Below are positions 1-6,690 of a stretch of 11,707 bases of DNA, piece after piece; the first letter of the stretch is position 1, and each line of letters starts with the position of its first letter. The notes beneath the pieces are model-generated. The model saw only the letters and a list, made by a program, of their open reading frames with translations, did no database searches and was not told where the DNA came from. The position numbers were made by a program, and so were the translations under genes. This DNA comes from an uncultured Bacteroidota bacterium (GTDB lineage Bacteria; Bacteroidota; Bacteroidia; Chitinophagales; Saprospiraceae): positions 1 through 11,707 of the forward strand of contig CALEYM010000071.1 in assembly GCA_937926185.1 (NCBI GenBank), given 5' to 3'.

Positions 1-25
1 AATGTTAAAATAGAAATAACTTAAT

Positions 26-1459
26 ATGCCGACCTTTAAAAACACGGATATCAGCGGCACAATGCTTTGGCAAAGCTTCGCATCGCTTGGCAACATGGAG
101 CGGAAACACCTCGGACAATGGCTTCACTCGCCATTTTTCTGCCGGCGCGAAGAACCGGGTTTATTATTTGAATACCTGCAAAACTGCCTGAACAAAGGCA
201 TCAATCCAGGCTATGAAATGGTAGCCAGGCATCTATTCAGAACAGATAAGCCGGCAGATAAAAATGCCTTGCGTTTGCTCATGAGCGAACTTTTGGCCCA
301 TATCGAACATTTTTTGGCATATCGGGAAGTGTTTGCCGGGCAAGCCAATTTCGATATTCATCTCGCGGCAGCGTATCGCAAACGCGGCCTGGAAAAACAT
401 TTTCGGCAAAGTCTGCACAGCGCCCGCGTCAAATGGGGGCAACAGCCCTACCGGCACACGGAGTATTTTGACGCCCAGGCAGCCATCGAATACGAACTGT
501 ACCAGTATCTCAGCGCCGGCCGCCGTACCGAGGCGCTGAATTGGCAACAGCTATCCGATCAGACCGACACCGCGTATATAGCCCGTAAACTGCGTCAGGC
601 CTGTATGGCGCTCAGCCACCAAACGGTGTACAATGCCGATTACCGATTCGGACTACTCGATGCCGTGCTCGATCATGTGCGCCGGTCGGAAGGTTTACAA
701 CAAATTCCGGCCATTGGCCTTTACTTTTATTGTTATCTGTTTCTGACCGAACAGGGAGGCGAAACGCATTTTCAGCGGTTTAAAACCCAGTTGTTCGATT
801 CGCTCGATCAGTTGCCGGCGGAAGAACAGCGGAATCTGCACTTGCTGGCACTGAATTTTTGCATCCGGAAGATCAATCAGCTGGAAGGCGCCTATTTTCG
901 CGAAGCGCTCGATTTGTACCAATCGGCCCTGAAAGCCGGTTTGCTGCTGGAAAACGGACAGTTGTCGCATTTTGCCTACAATAATATTGTCGCCATCGCC
1001 CTAAAGGTTGGCGATACCGACTGGACGGAGCAATTTATTCGCGCCTACAACCCCTTGCTGGAGAAAAAACACCGCGATGCTTCCCTTCATCTCAATCTCG
1101 CGCGATTGGAGTACGCGCGCCGCAACCTGAGCGCCGCATTGCTTCACCTCCAGCAAGCCGATTATAAAGACCTGATCAATAACCTGATCGCTAAAACCCT
1201 GCAACTCAAAATTTACTACGAAACCGGCGAATTCGACGCCCTCGATGCGCACCTGCAAAGTATGCAAACCTTTATCCGCCGACAAAGGGTCATCGGTTAT
1301 CACAAAACCAACTATCTGAATATTGTCCGTTATGGCCGCCGGCTCATGCAACTCAACTTTAACAGCCCCCCCGCTCGCTCCGCGCTGCGACAAAAAATAG
1401 CGGAAGAACCGGTTTTGACGGAGAAGGATTGGTTTTTGGAGATGATAAATAGCGGTTGA
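26..1459 (+). CDS. Uncharacterised helical (TPR-like) protein
   Basis: A 477-residue protein that I cannot assign to a named family. It has no signal peptide, no membrane segment and no recognisable catalytic motif, so it is probably cytoplasmic. The composition is that of a helical-repeat protein: rich in Leu, Ala, Gln, Tyr and Arg with few Gly or Pro. Residues about 315-450 read as consecutive helix pairs resembling TPR units (for example around LHLNLARLEYARRNLSAAL). The N-terminal part (about residues 25-50, with LHSPFFCRREEPGLLFEYL) resembles, from memory, the opening of other unnamed Bacteroidota proteins of about 480 residues. The ATG at 26 is the first start in frame; an ATG at 62 is an alternative. 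Only 25 bases of AT-rich upstream sequence are in the window, so its promoter cannot be judged. It converges with the TsaC-like gene, the stops being 5 bp apart with no visible terminator between them. Real gene: near certain; function unknown. Confidence 0.85.
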   Translation: MPTFKNTDISGTMLWQSFASLGNMERKHLGQWLHSPFFCRREEPGLLFEYLQNCLNKGINPGYEMVARHLFRTDKPADKNALRLLMSELLAHIEHFLAYREVFAGQANFDIHLAAAYRKRGLEKHFRQSLHSARVKWGQQPYRHTEYFDAQAAIEYELYQYLSAGRRTEALNWQQLSDQTDTAYIARKLRQACMALSHQTVYNADYRFGLLDAVLDHVRRSEGLQQIPAIGLYFYCYLFLTEQGGETHFQRFKTQLFDSLDQLPAEEQRNLHLLALNFCIRKINQLEGAYFREALDLYQSALKAGLLLENGQLSHFAYNNIVAIALKVGDTDWTEQFIRAYNPLLEKKHRDASLHLNLARLEYARRNLSAALLHLQQADYKDLINNLIAKTLQLKIYYETGEFDALDAHLQSMQTFIRRQRVIGYHKTNYLNIVRYGRRLMQLNFNSPPARSALRQKIAEEPVLTEKDWFLEMINSG

Positions 1460-1464
1460 GCAGT

Positions 1465-2037
1465 TCACTCCCGGATAAACTCCAGTTCTTTATGCCGGTC
1501 CAGCCGGGCGATGGCCGAGGGTTCCTGCGGTTCCTTGTCATCCTGGCGGTATTTCACCACATAATCGACGCCGCCCAGGATTTCGCTGCTGATGCCGCCA
1601 AAGGTGGGTGGCCAGGGTTTTCCGTGTTTGCAGGCTGCCGTACCGACAATGGGTTTGCCGAACGCTTCGATGAGTGCGCGGCAAAATTCATCGGTAGCCA
1701 CACGAATAGCCGCCGTGCCGTTGGCGTGTTTTACGCCTGCAGGCAACCCGACGGGTTTTTCATAGATCATGGTAAGCGGGCGTTGGTGGTAGGCGAGCAG
1801 CGTCTCCACGCGGGGGTGAATCTTCGGGGCATACTGCTTCAGCATTTCAATGCTGTTTACCAGTATTACAAACCCCGTGCCCGGGGGCAATTCTTTGAGC
1901 GCCGAAAGCCGGGCGATAGCCGTTTCATTAGTGGCATCGCACCCAATGGCCCAAATGGTATCCGTTGGATAACAAATCAGTCCGCCGGCTTCCAGGAGGC
2001 GGGCAATTTCGGAAATGTCGTCGCGTAGCAGGAACAT
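1465..2037 (-). CDS. TsaC/YrdC/Sua5-family protein with altered active-site motifs
   Basis: A 190-residue single YrdC-type domain. The family makes threonylcarbamoyl-AMP from L-threonine, bicarbonate and ATP for the t6A37 modification of tRNA. Fold-level motifs are clear: YPTDTIWAIGCDA (residues 23-35), QRPLTMIYE (85-93), AIRVATDEFC (110-119), FGGISSEILGGVDYVV (146-161) and a PSAIARL ending. The signature residues differ from the family, however. The usual K-x-R-P reads KELP (48-51), so Arg is Leu. The usual STSANxSG reads GTAACKHG (132-139), so the conserved Ser and Asn are Ala and Cys. The usual YGLG or WGIG reads WAIG. It may therefore be a paralogue with changed or lost activity, and I give no gene symbol. 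The reading frame is open to an ATG at 2100, but I place the start at 2037: the family begins about 20 residues before the PTDT motif, and the longer form would cover the divergent promoter. Family is sure, activity doubtful. Confidence 0.85.
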   Translation of the reverse strand: MFLLRDDISEIARLLEAGGLICYPTDTIWAIGCDATNETAIARLSALKELPPGTGFVILVNSIEMLKQYAPKIHPRVETLLAYHQRPLTMIYEKPVGLPAGVKHANGTAAIRVATDEFCRALIEAFGKPIVGTAACKHGKPWPPTFGGISSEILGGVDYVVKYRQDDKEPQEPSAIARLDRHKELEFIRE

Positions 2038-2072
2038 AGCCAACAATTGGCGTTTAATTATCGTTCTTCGTG

Positions 2073-2080
2073 TACTTTTG
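2073..2080 (+). promoter_or_regulatory. Promoter -7 box (TACTTTTG) for the PKD protein gene
   Basis: TACTTTTG matches the Bacteroidota sigma-A -7 consensus TAnnTTTG exactly. A TTG at 2047-2049 lies 23 bases upstream as a possible -33 element. The box precedes the ATG at 2129 by 48 bases, giving an expected leader of about 40 nt. It is the left arm of an inverted repeat (ACTTTTG, 6-base spacer, CAAAAGT) whose right arm carries the opposing box. Confidence 0.55.
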
Positions 2081-2086
2081 AAGGTA

Positions 2087-2094
2087 CAAAAGTC
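2087..2094 (-). promoter_or_regulatory. Candidate -7 box for the TsaC-like gene
   Basis: Read on the minus strand this is GACTTTTG, one mismatch from the Bacteroidota -7 consensus TAnnTTTG. TTG (2113-2111) and TTTG (2110-2107) lie 16 and 12 bases upstream as possible -33 elements. The box is 49 bases before the chosen ATG at 2037. It forms one arm of an inverted repeat with the plus-strand box. Confidence 0.4.
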
Positions 2095-2128
2095 TGACAT
2101 TTAACCCAAACAATACGATCATAAACGA

Positions 2129-4396
2129 ATGCGCACAAAAATTAAGGGTATTTTACCCTGTCTACTCTTGTTTTTCCTATCCATTTCACCCGAACTGGCG
2201 CTGGCCAGGCATATTATCGGCGGTGAGATCACTTATGAGTTTTTATCGGAAGTATCGCCGGGCCGCAACCGCTACCGGTTTACGATGAAAATTTACCGGG
2301 ATTGTTTCGGTGGCGGCGCCGGTTTCGACGACCCGGCCCAAATGGCCATTTACCGGGGCACCTACACGGTCAATTCCCGGATCGACCAGTTTACCATTGG
2401 GAACCCCAAAATTACCAACATCGTACCCGTGCCCCCACCCTGCGTGTCCTCTTTACCCAGCGTATGTGTGGAAGAAGGCATTTATACTTTTGAGCGGACG
2501 CTGGATGTGTTGTTGACTGAAAGCTATTTTATTGTTTATCAACGTTGTTGCCGAAATCAAACCATCAACAATATCGTTTCGCCCGGCGACATTGGCGCTA
2601 CCTATATGGTTGAACTGACCCCCGATGCGCAACAACTCAAGAATAACAGTCCCACCTTTAAGAATTTCCCGCCGATTATCATTTGTAAAGACATCCCGCT
2701 CAGTTTCGACCACTCTGCCACGGACAAAGACGGCGACCAGATTTTCTACCGTTTTTGCAGCCCGCTGGCCGGCGGCGGCCCCATCCTGACGCCGCCGGGC
2801 GTGAACGGTTGTAACGGCGCCATACCGACTCCCCCCTGTGGGCCGCCATTCGATAACGTGCCGTTTATTTTGCCCACTTACAGCCCCGCGAATCCGATGG
2901 GCGGAAGCCCGCAAATCTCGATCAACGACCTGACCGGTATCATCAGCGGCACTCCGGATAAACTCGGCCAGTTCGTGGTGGGCGTTTGTATCGAAGAATA
3001 TCGCGGCGCCACGCTGTTATCCACCGTCAGGCGCGACTTTCAGTTCAATGTGGCGGAGTGTTCCCCCACGGTACTGGCCAATATTCAAAGCGATACCATT
3101 GTCGGCCCGCAGCGTTTCGTGCTCCGCTCCTGCGGCGAAAACAGCATAACCTTTCAAAACCTGAGCGTTCAGCAATCCAATATTTTTGAATATGAATGGC
3201 GTTTTGATCTGAAGGGAACGCCTTACAGCAATAAAAATACCTGGAACGCCACGGTGACTTTTCCGGACACCGGTTTTTATACCGGCGCGCTGTACCTCAA
3301 CCCCGGCAAGCCCTGCGCCGATACCGCGTATATCGCGGTCAATATTTTCCCGGAGATCAACGCCGATTTTTCTTTTGAATACGATACCTGCGTGGCCGGC
3401 CCCGTCGATTTTACCGACCTGTCGAGCGGCGACGGCGTCATCAACCGCTGGAACTGGAATTTCGGCGTGCCCAATGGCACTTCCAAGGCGCGAAATCCAA
3501 GTTTTCTCTACCCGTATCCCGGCAGCCACCCCGTTCAACTCCGCGTATTCGACCGGAACAATTGTTCGGATGTCGCCACCAAAATCGTCAACTGGTACCC
3601 CGTGCCGCCGCTGATCATTATTCAACCCAGCAAATTCCTAGGCTGTTCGCCGGCCGAGATATTTTTCAACAATCTTTCGGAACCGATCGACAGTACCTAC
3701 AAGATCGTTTGGGATTTCGGGGACGGAACCACTCAATCCGGCGTCATCAGTCCGACGCACCGGTATGAAAACCCCGGCACTTTTACCGTGAGTGTGGCTA
3801 TTACCTCGCCCATCGGTTGTTTTACCTCGGATACTTTCCCCAAACTGATCCGGGTGGAGCCTTCTCCCACCGCCGACTTTAGCTTTTTCCCCGATTCGCT
3901 GCTGACGACTTTTAACAATACTATCCAGTTCACCGACCTGTCTACCGGGGCCAACCGCTGGAACTGGCAGTTTGACCAATATGGCACCACGACGACGCGT
4001 AACCCGACTTTTACTTTCCCCGACACCGGTCTGATGAAAGTAACCCTGATCGCCACGCACCCGGAAGGCTGCAAAGACTCCATTTCCAAATACCTGGATT
4101 TCGTGCCCGTCATTTTCTGGCACATGCCCAACGCATTTACCCCCAACGGCGACGGTCAGAATGACGGATTTTTTGGCAAAGGTTACCTCGAAGGCATTAC
4201 AGATTTCAATATGAGCATCTGGAACCGCTGGGGTGAAATGGTCTTTGAAACCAACAATCCCGACGATGAATGGAACGGACGCCAGATGAATTCCGGCGGC
4301 ATGTCGCCCGAAGGGGTGTACGTGTACCTCGTGACGTTTACCGGTCCAAGGGGGCAGCCGTTTAAGTTTAAGGGATATGCGACGTTGTTGAGGTAA
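2129..4396 (+). CDS. Secreted PKD-repeat protein with gliding-associated (T9SS type B) C-terminal domain
   Basis: A 755-residue exported protein. Residues 1-26 form a signal peptide (basic MRTKIKG, hydrophobic LPCLLLFFLS, cut near ALA). Mature protein starts RHIIGGEITYEF, an opening common to large Bacteroidota surface proteins. The N-terminal half (about 27-310) holds motifs I know from such proteins but cannot name as a domain: KIYRDCFGGGAGFDD, YQRCCRNQTINNI, and a cadherin-like DKDGDQIFYRF near residue 199. Four PKD-like modules follow at roughly 330-405, 413-490, 498-575 and 583-657. Only the third has the classical WDFGDGT (528-534); the second and fourth have WNWNF and WNWQF. The C-terminal module (about 662-755) has PNAFTPNGDGQND (667-679), WNRWGEMVF, GVYVYLV and ends KGYATLLR, which is the type B sorting signal of the type IX secretion system. 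It is expected to be exported through T9SS and displayed at the cell surface or released. Ligand unknown. It stands alone, with its own promoter. Confidence 0.93.
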   Translation: MRTKIKGILPCLLLFFLSISPELALARHIIGGEITYEFLSEVSPGRNRYRFTMKIYRDCFGGGAGFDDPAQMAIYRGTYTVNSRIDQFTIGNPKITNIVPVPPPCVSSLPSVCVEEGIYTFERTLDVLLTESYFIVYQRCCRNQTINNIVSPGDIGATYMVELTPDAQQLKNNSPTFKNFPPIIICKDIPLSFDHSATDKDGDQIFYRFCSPLAGGGPILTPPGVNGCNGAIPTPPCGPPFDNVPFILPTYSPANPMGGSPQISINDLTGIISGTPDKLGQFVVGVCIEEYRGATLLSTVRRDFQFNVAECSPTVLANIQSDTIVGPQRFVLRSCGENSITFQNLSVQQSNIFEYEWRFDLKGTPYSNKNTWNATVTFPDTGFYTGALYLNPGKPCADTAYIAVNIFPEINADFSFEYDTCVAGPVDFTDLSSGDGVINRWNWNFGVPNGTSKARNPSFLYPYPGSHPVQLRVFDRNNCSDVATKIVNWYPVPPLIIIQPSKFLGCSPAEIFFNNLSEPIDSTYKIVWDFGDGTTQSGVISPTHRYENPGTFTVSVAITSPIGCFTSDTFPKLIRVEPSPTADFSFFPDSLLTTFNNTIQFTDLSTGANRWNWQFDQYGTTTTRNPTFTFPDTGLMKVTLIATHPEGCKDSISKYLDFVPVIFWHMPNAFTPNGDGQNDGFFGKGYLEGITDFNMSIWNRWGEMVFETNNPDDEWNGRQMNSGGMSPEGVYVYLVTFTGPRGQPFKFKGYATLLR

Positions 4397-4419
4397 AGAA
4401 AACGCCTTCCCCGGAAGTG

Positions 4420-4431
4420 TGCCTATAGGCA
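4420..4431. other. Perfect 12-bp palindrome downstream of the PKD gene
   Basis: TGCCTATAGGCA is its own reverse complement. Just beyond it, TTGCAG (4434-4439) and CTGCAA (4452-4457) form a second inverted repeat with a 12-base spacer. The two lie between the PKD gene stop (4396) and the gnd start (4526). No T-run follows either structure, so a normal intrinsic terminator is not supported. The rest of this 129-bp gap holds no clear TAnnTTTG box. Confidence 0.3.
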
Positions 4432-4525
4432 TCTTGCAGCTTACAATTGCTCTGCAACAGTTTCAAATTGCATTGGGAGGGTAGGAATTTATTTCTTGGG
4501 CCTCTCGAAAACCAAGATTATTATA

Positions 4526-5962
4526 ATGGAAAAACCCACTTCCCCGGAAACCCGGGTTGCGCAATACGATTTCGGTATGATCGGCCTGGGCACTATGGGC
4601 CGCAATCTGGCGCTTAATATCGCCGATCGCGGCTACAGCGTGGTTGGTTTCGATAAAGACCAGGACAAAGCACAGGCGCTGGCACAGGAAAGCGGACAAC
4701 GCAATATACTCATTGTCATGGAGTTGCGCGCGTTTGTGGGCGCCCTGAAAACGCCGCGGGCCATTCTGCTGCTGGTTCCGGCTGGCCCCGCGGTCGATGC
4801 AGTGATCGAAGAACTAATGCCTTTGTTAAGCGCCGGCGACCTGCTGGCCGATTGCGGCAATTCGCATTTCAGCGACACGGATCGCCGGGCCCGGCGACTG
4901 GAAGAGGCGGGACTACGCTTCCTCGGAGTGGGCGTTTCGGGCGGCGAGGCCGGCGCGCGTTTCGGGCCGAGCATTATGCCCGGCGGCGACCGGGAAGCTT
5001 TTGAGCGGATAGCGCCCATGTTGCAGGCGATATCCGCAAAGGTAAACGGTGAGCCCTGCATGGGCTGGCTTGGCCCGCGCTCGGCCGGGCACTACGTAAA
5101 AATGGCGCACAACGGCATCGAATACGCCCTGATGCAACTCCTGGCCGAAGCCTATCACCTGCTGAAAGAGGCGGGCGGCCTGGACAACGACGAACTGCAC
5201 GCCCTGTTTTCCCGCTGGAATCAGGGGCCTCTGCAATCTTTCCTGCTGGAGATCACGGCTGCCATTTTTGCCCGGGCCGACGACCTGAGCCCGGCCCGGC
5301 TGATCGACAGGATCAAGGCCAGCGCCAAACAAAAAGGCACCGGCATGTGGACCTCCCAAAATGCCTTCGACCTGCACGTGCCCATACCGGCCATCGATAT
5401 GGCTGTAGCGCAACGCGATTTGTCGGCGCTGGCCGAAGAACGCCATATCGCACATTCAGTGCATACTTTACAACTTTCGGGCGATCCGGCCGATAAACAA
5501 ACGCTCTCCGCGCAACTCGAACAGGCCCTGCAATTTGCCGCCATTGTCACTTATGCGCAGGGACTCTCGTTACTGCACCACGCTTCCCAGACCTACGGGT
5601 ACGGCCTGCATCTGGCCGAGGTGGCCCGCATCTGGCGCGGCGGCTGCATCATTCGGGCCGCCTTGCTGGAACATATACGCGCCGTTTATTTCAATGAACC
5701 GGGTTTGCCGAGCCTGCTGCTGGCTCCTGCATTCGCGCAAAAACTGATAGCGTTGCAGACCGGCGCCCGGTCGGTGCTGAAACTGGCCATCGACCGGGGC
5801 ATACCGGTACCGGCTTTTATGGCCTGCCTGTCGTATTACGATGCTTACCGCCGCGATTGGCTGCCGGCCAACCTGATCCAAGCGCAACGCGATTTTTTTG
5901 GCGCCCATACCTACGAGCGCACCGACCGTACCGGGGTATTTCATACCAATTGGGGACAGTGA
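4526..5962 (+). CDS. gnd: 6-phosphogluconate dehydrogenase, decarboxylating (diverged)
   Basis: A 478-residue enzyme of the oxidative pentose phosphate pathway that converts 6-phosphogluconate to ribulose 5-phosphate and CO2 in the cytoplasm. The Rossmann motif is GLGTMGRN (20-27). The acidic FDKDQDK (42-48) replaces the NRT-type turn of NADP enzymes, which hints at NAD use (inference). VSGGEAGARFGPSIMPGG (137-154) and VKMAHNGIEY (191-200, catalytic Lys192 and substrate-contacting His195 and Asn196) are intact. So are Arg297 and the C-terminal AQRDFFGAHTYERTD (453-467), which reaches into the partner subunit's active site. The odd point is KGTGMWT (270-276), where the family has KGTGKWT and that Lys contacts substrate. 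DCGNS also replaces the usual DGGNS. I use the ATG at 4526; a TTG at 4496 would add ten unrelated residues. The usual partner zwf is not adjacent in the window. The next gene has its own -7 box. Confidence 0.93.
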   Translation: MEKPTSPETRVAQYDFGMIGLGTMGRNLALNIADRGYSVVGFDKDQDKAQALAQESGQRNILIVMELRAFVGALKTPRAILLLVPAGPAVDAVIEELMPLLSAGDLLADCGNSHFSDTDRRARRLEEAGLRFLGVGVSGGEAGARFGPSIMPGGDREAFERIAPMLQAISAKVNGEPCMGWLGPRSAGHYVKMAHNGIEYALMQLLAEAYHLLKEAGGLDNDELHALFSRWNQGPLQSFLLEITAAIFARADDLSPARLIDRIKASAKQKGTGMWTSQNAFDLHVPIPAIDMAVAQRDLSALAEERHIAHSVHTLQLSGDPADKQTLSAQLEQALQFAAIVTYAQGLSLLHHASQTYGYGLHLAEVARIWRGGCIIRAALLEHIRAVYFNEPGLPSLLLAPAFAQKLIALQTGARSVLKLAIDRGIPVPAFMACLSYYDAYRRDWLPANLIQAQRDFFGAHTYERTDRTGVFHTNWGQ

Positions 5963-5970
5963 AGCAGTAA

Positions 5971-5986
5971 ACGGTTTGAAAACCGT
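5971..5986. promoter_or_regulatory. Palindrome overlapping the cytidylate-kinase promoter (candidate operator)
   Basis: ACGGTTT-GA-AAACCGT is a perfect 7-bp inverted repeat with a 2-base centre. Its last base is the first base of the -7 box TACCTTTG. It lies 8 bases after the gnd stop and has no T-run behind it, so an operator is more natural than a terminator. No regulator is identified. Confidence 0.35.
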
Positions 5987-5993
5987 ACCTTTG
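5986..5993 (+). promoter_or_regulatory. Promoter -7 box (TACCTTTG) for the cytidylate-kinase gene
   Basis: TACCTTTG is an exact match to TAnnTTTG and lies 23 bases before the ATG at 6017, implying a short leader. No -33 TTTG is seen at the expected distance: TTTG at 5975-5978 is too close, and TTGG at 5950 is too far. Confidence 0.5.
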
Positions 5994-6016
5994 CCGGCCC
6001 TAAACAAGCAGCTTAT

Positions 6017-6601
6017 ATGACTTTTCCTCCCGGCACAAAAATTACCATTACCGGCGACCTGGGCAGCGGCAAAAGCGCTGTGTCCAAGATTCTGTGTGAT
6101 CTCACAGGCTTTCAGTATGTGTCCACCGGCCGTATTCAGCGCCAACTGGCCATGGAAATGGGCATCGACACCCTCGAAATGAACCGCCGCGCCGATACCG
6201 ACCCGGGTATCGACCAGAAAATAGACGGCATATTCGCGGATTTAGGCAAGGATGCCGGATCTTATGTGATAGACAGCCGTATGGCCTGGTTTTTTCTACC
6301 GGACTCCCTCAAGGTGTACCTGCAAGCCGACATCCACGTGGCGGTGGACCGCATTCTGAGCGATCCGGGTCGCAATAGCGAACAATACCGGGACAGAGAA
6401 GAAGCCATCCGCAAAATAACCGCGCGCAAACAAAGCGAAAACGACCGTTTTTTGGCTAAATACGGCGCCGATTGCGGTAACCTGAACAATTTTGACCTGG
6501 TGGTGAATACCACGCGGCGTACTCCCGGCGAAGTAGCGGCTTTGATCATTAAAGCCCTGGAAAAGAAAACCGCTTCCTCCGTTTTTCCGCATTTCGTTTA
6601 G
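6017..6601 (+). CDS. Archaeal-type cytidylate kinase-like P-loop kinase
   Basis: A 194-residue nucleotide kinase, expected to phosphorylate CMP or dCMP with ATP in the cytoplasm. It matches the compact archaeal CMP-kinase pattern rather than the longer bacterial Cmk (about 220-230 residues). Walker A is GDLGSGKS (13-20). YVSTGRIQRQLA (34-45) corresponds to the archaeal YVSxGxIFRELA. DTDPGIDQKID (60-70) corresponds to the EDPEIDxxID stretch. YVIDSRMAWF (83-92) corresponds to VLEGRLAGW, with DSR in place of the usual EGR. A basic lid-like helix (125-144, REEAIRKITARKQSEND) and FDLVVNT (159-165) complete the fold. The TACCTTTG box upstream points to separate transcription from gnd. Whether it is the cell's main CMP kinase cannot be decided here; substrate could be another small nucleotide or metabolite. 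P-loop kinase fold: sure; CMP specificity: moderately likely. Confidence 0.82.
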   Translation: MTFPPGTKITITGDLGSGKSAVSKILCDLTGFQYVSTGRIQRQLAMEMGIDTLEMNRRADTDPGIDQKIDGIFADLGKDAGSYVIDSRMAWFFLPDSLKVYLQADIHVAVDRILSDPGRNSEQYRDREEAIRKITARKQSENDRFLAKYGADCGNLNNFDLVVNTTRRTPGEVAALIIKALEKKTASSVFPHFV

Positions 6602-6690
6602 CAGAAAACCAAAGTTTTTTTCGATTGTTATATCGCATCGACTCTTAAACCAAATTTTTGTTTCCACTCCCCTGTTTTTGTTTCAAGTAT

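Noticed and set aside
1456..2028. 190-codon plus-strand open frame opposite the TsaC-like gene
   Set aside because: It begins without an ATG, overlaps the end of the first gene, and is the shadow of a frame with clear YrdC motifs.
2038..2100. Upstream extension of the TsaC-like gene to the ATG at 2100
   Set aside because: The extra 21 residues do not fit the family and would cover the divergent promoter elements.
3638..4432. 264-codon open frame antisense to the PKD gene
   Set aside because: The translation has no recognisable motif, and the opposite strand encodes clear PKD and sorting domains.
4496..4525. TTG start for gnd
   Set aside because: The ten extra residues (MGLSKTKIII) are not part of the family N-terminus and an ATG follows at a normal distance from the Rossmann motif.
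6616..6636. TCGAT/ATCGA inverted repeat before the Hsp70 gene
   Set aside because: Arms of only 5 bp with an 11-base spacer are expected by chance.
6658..6690. TTG start for the Hsp70 gene
   Set aside because: The ATG at 6691 gives the expected MALIPIN-type opening; the extra eleven residues are not family-like.
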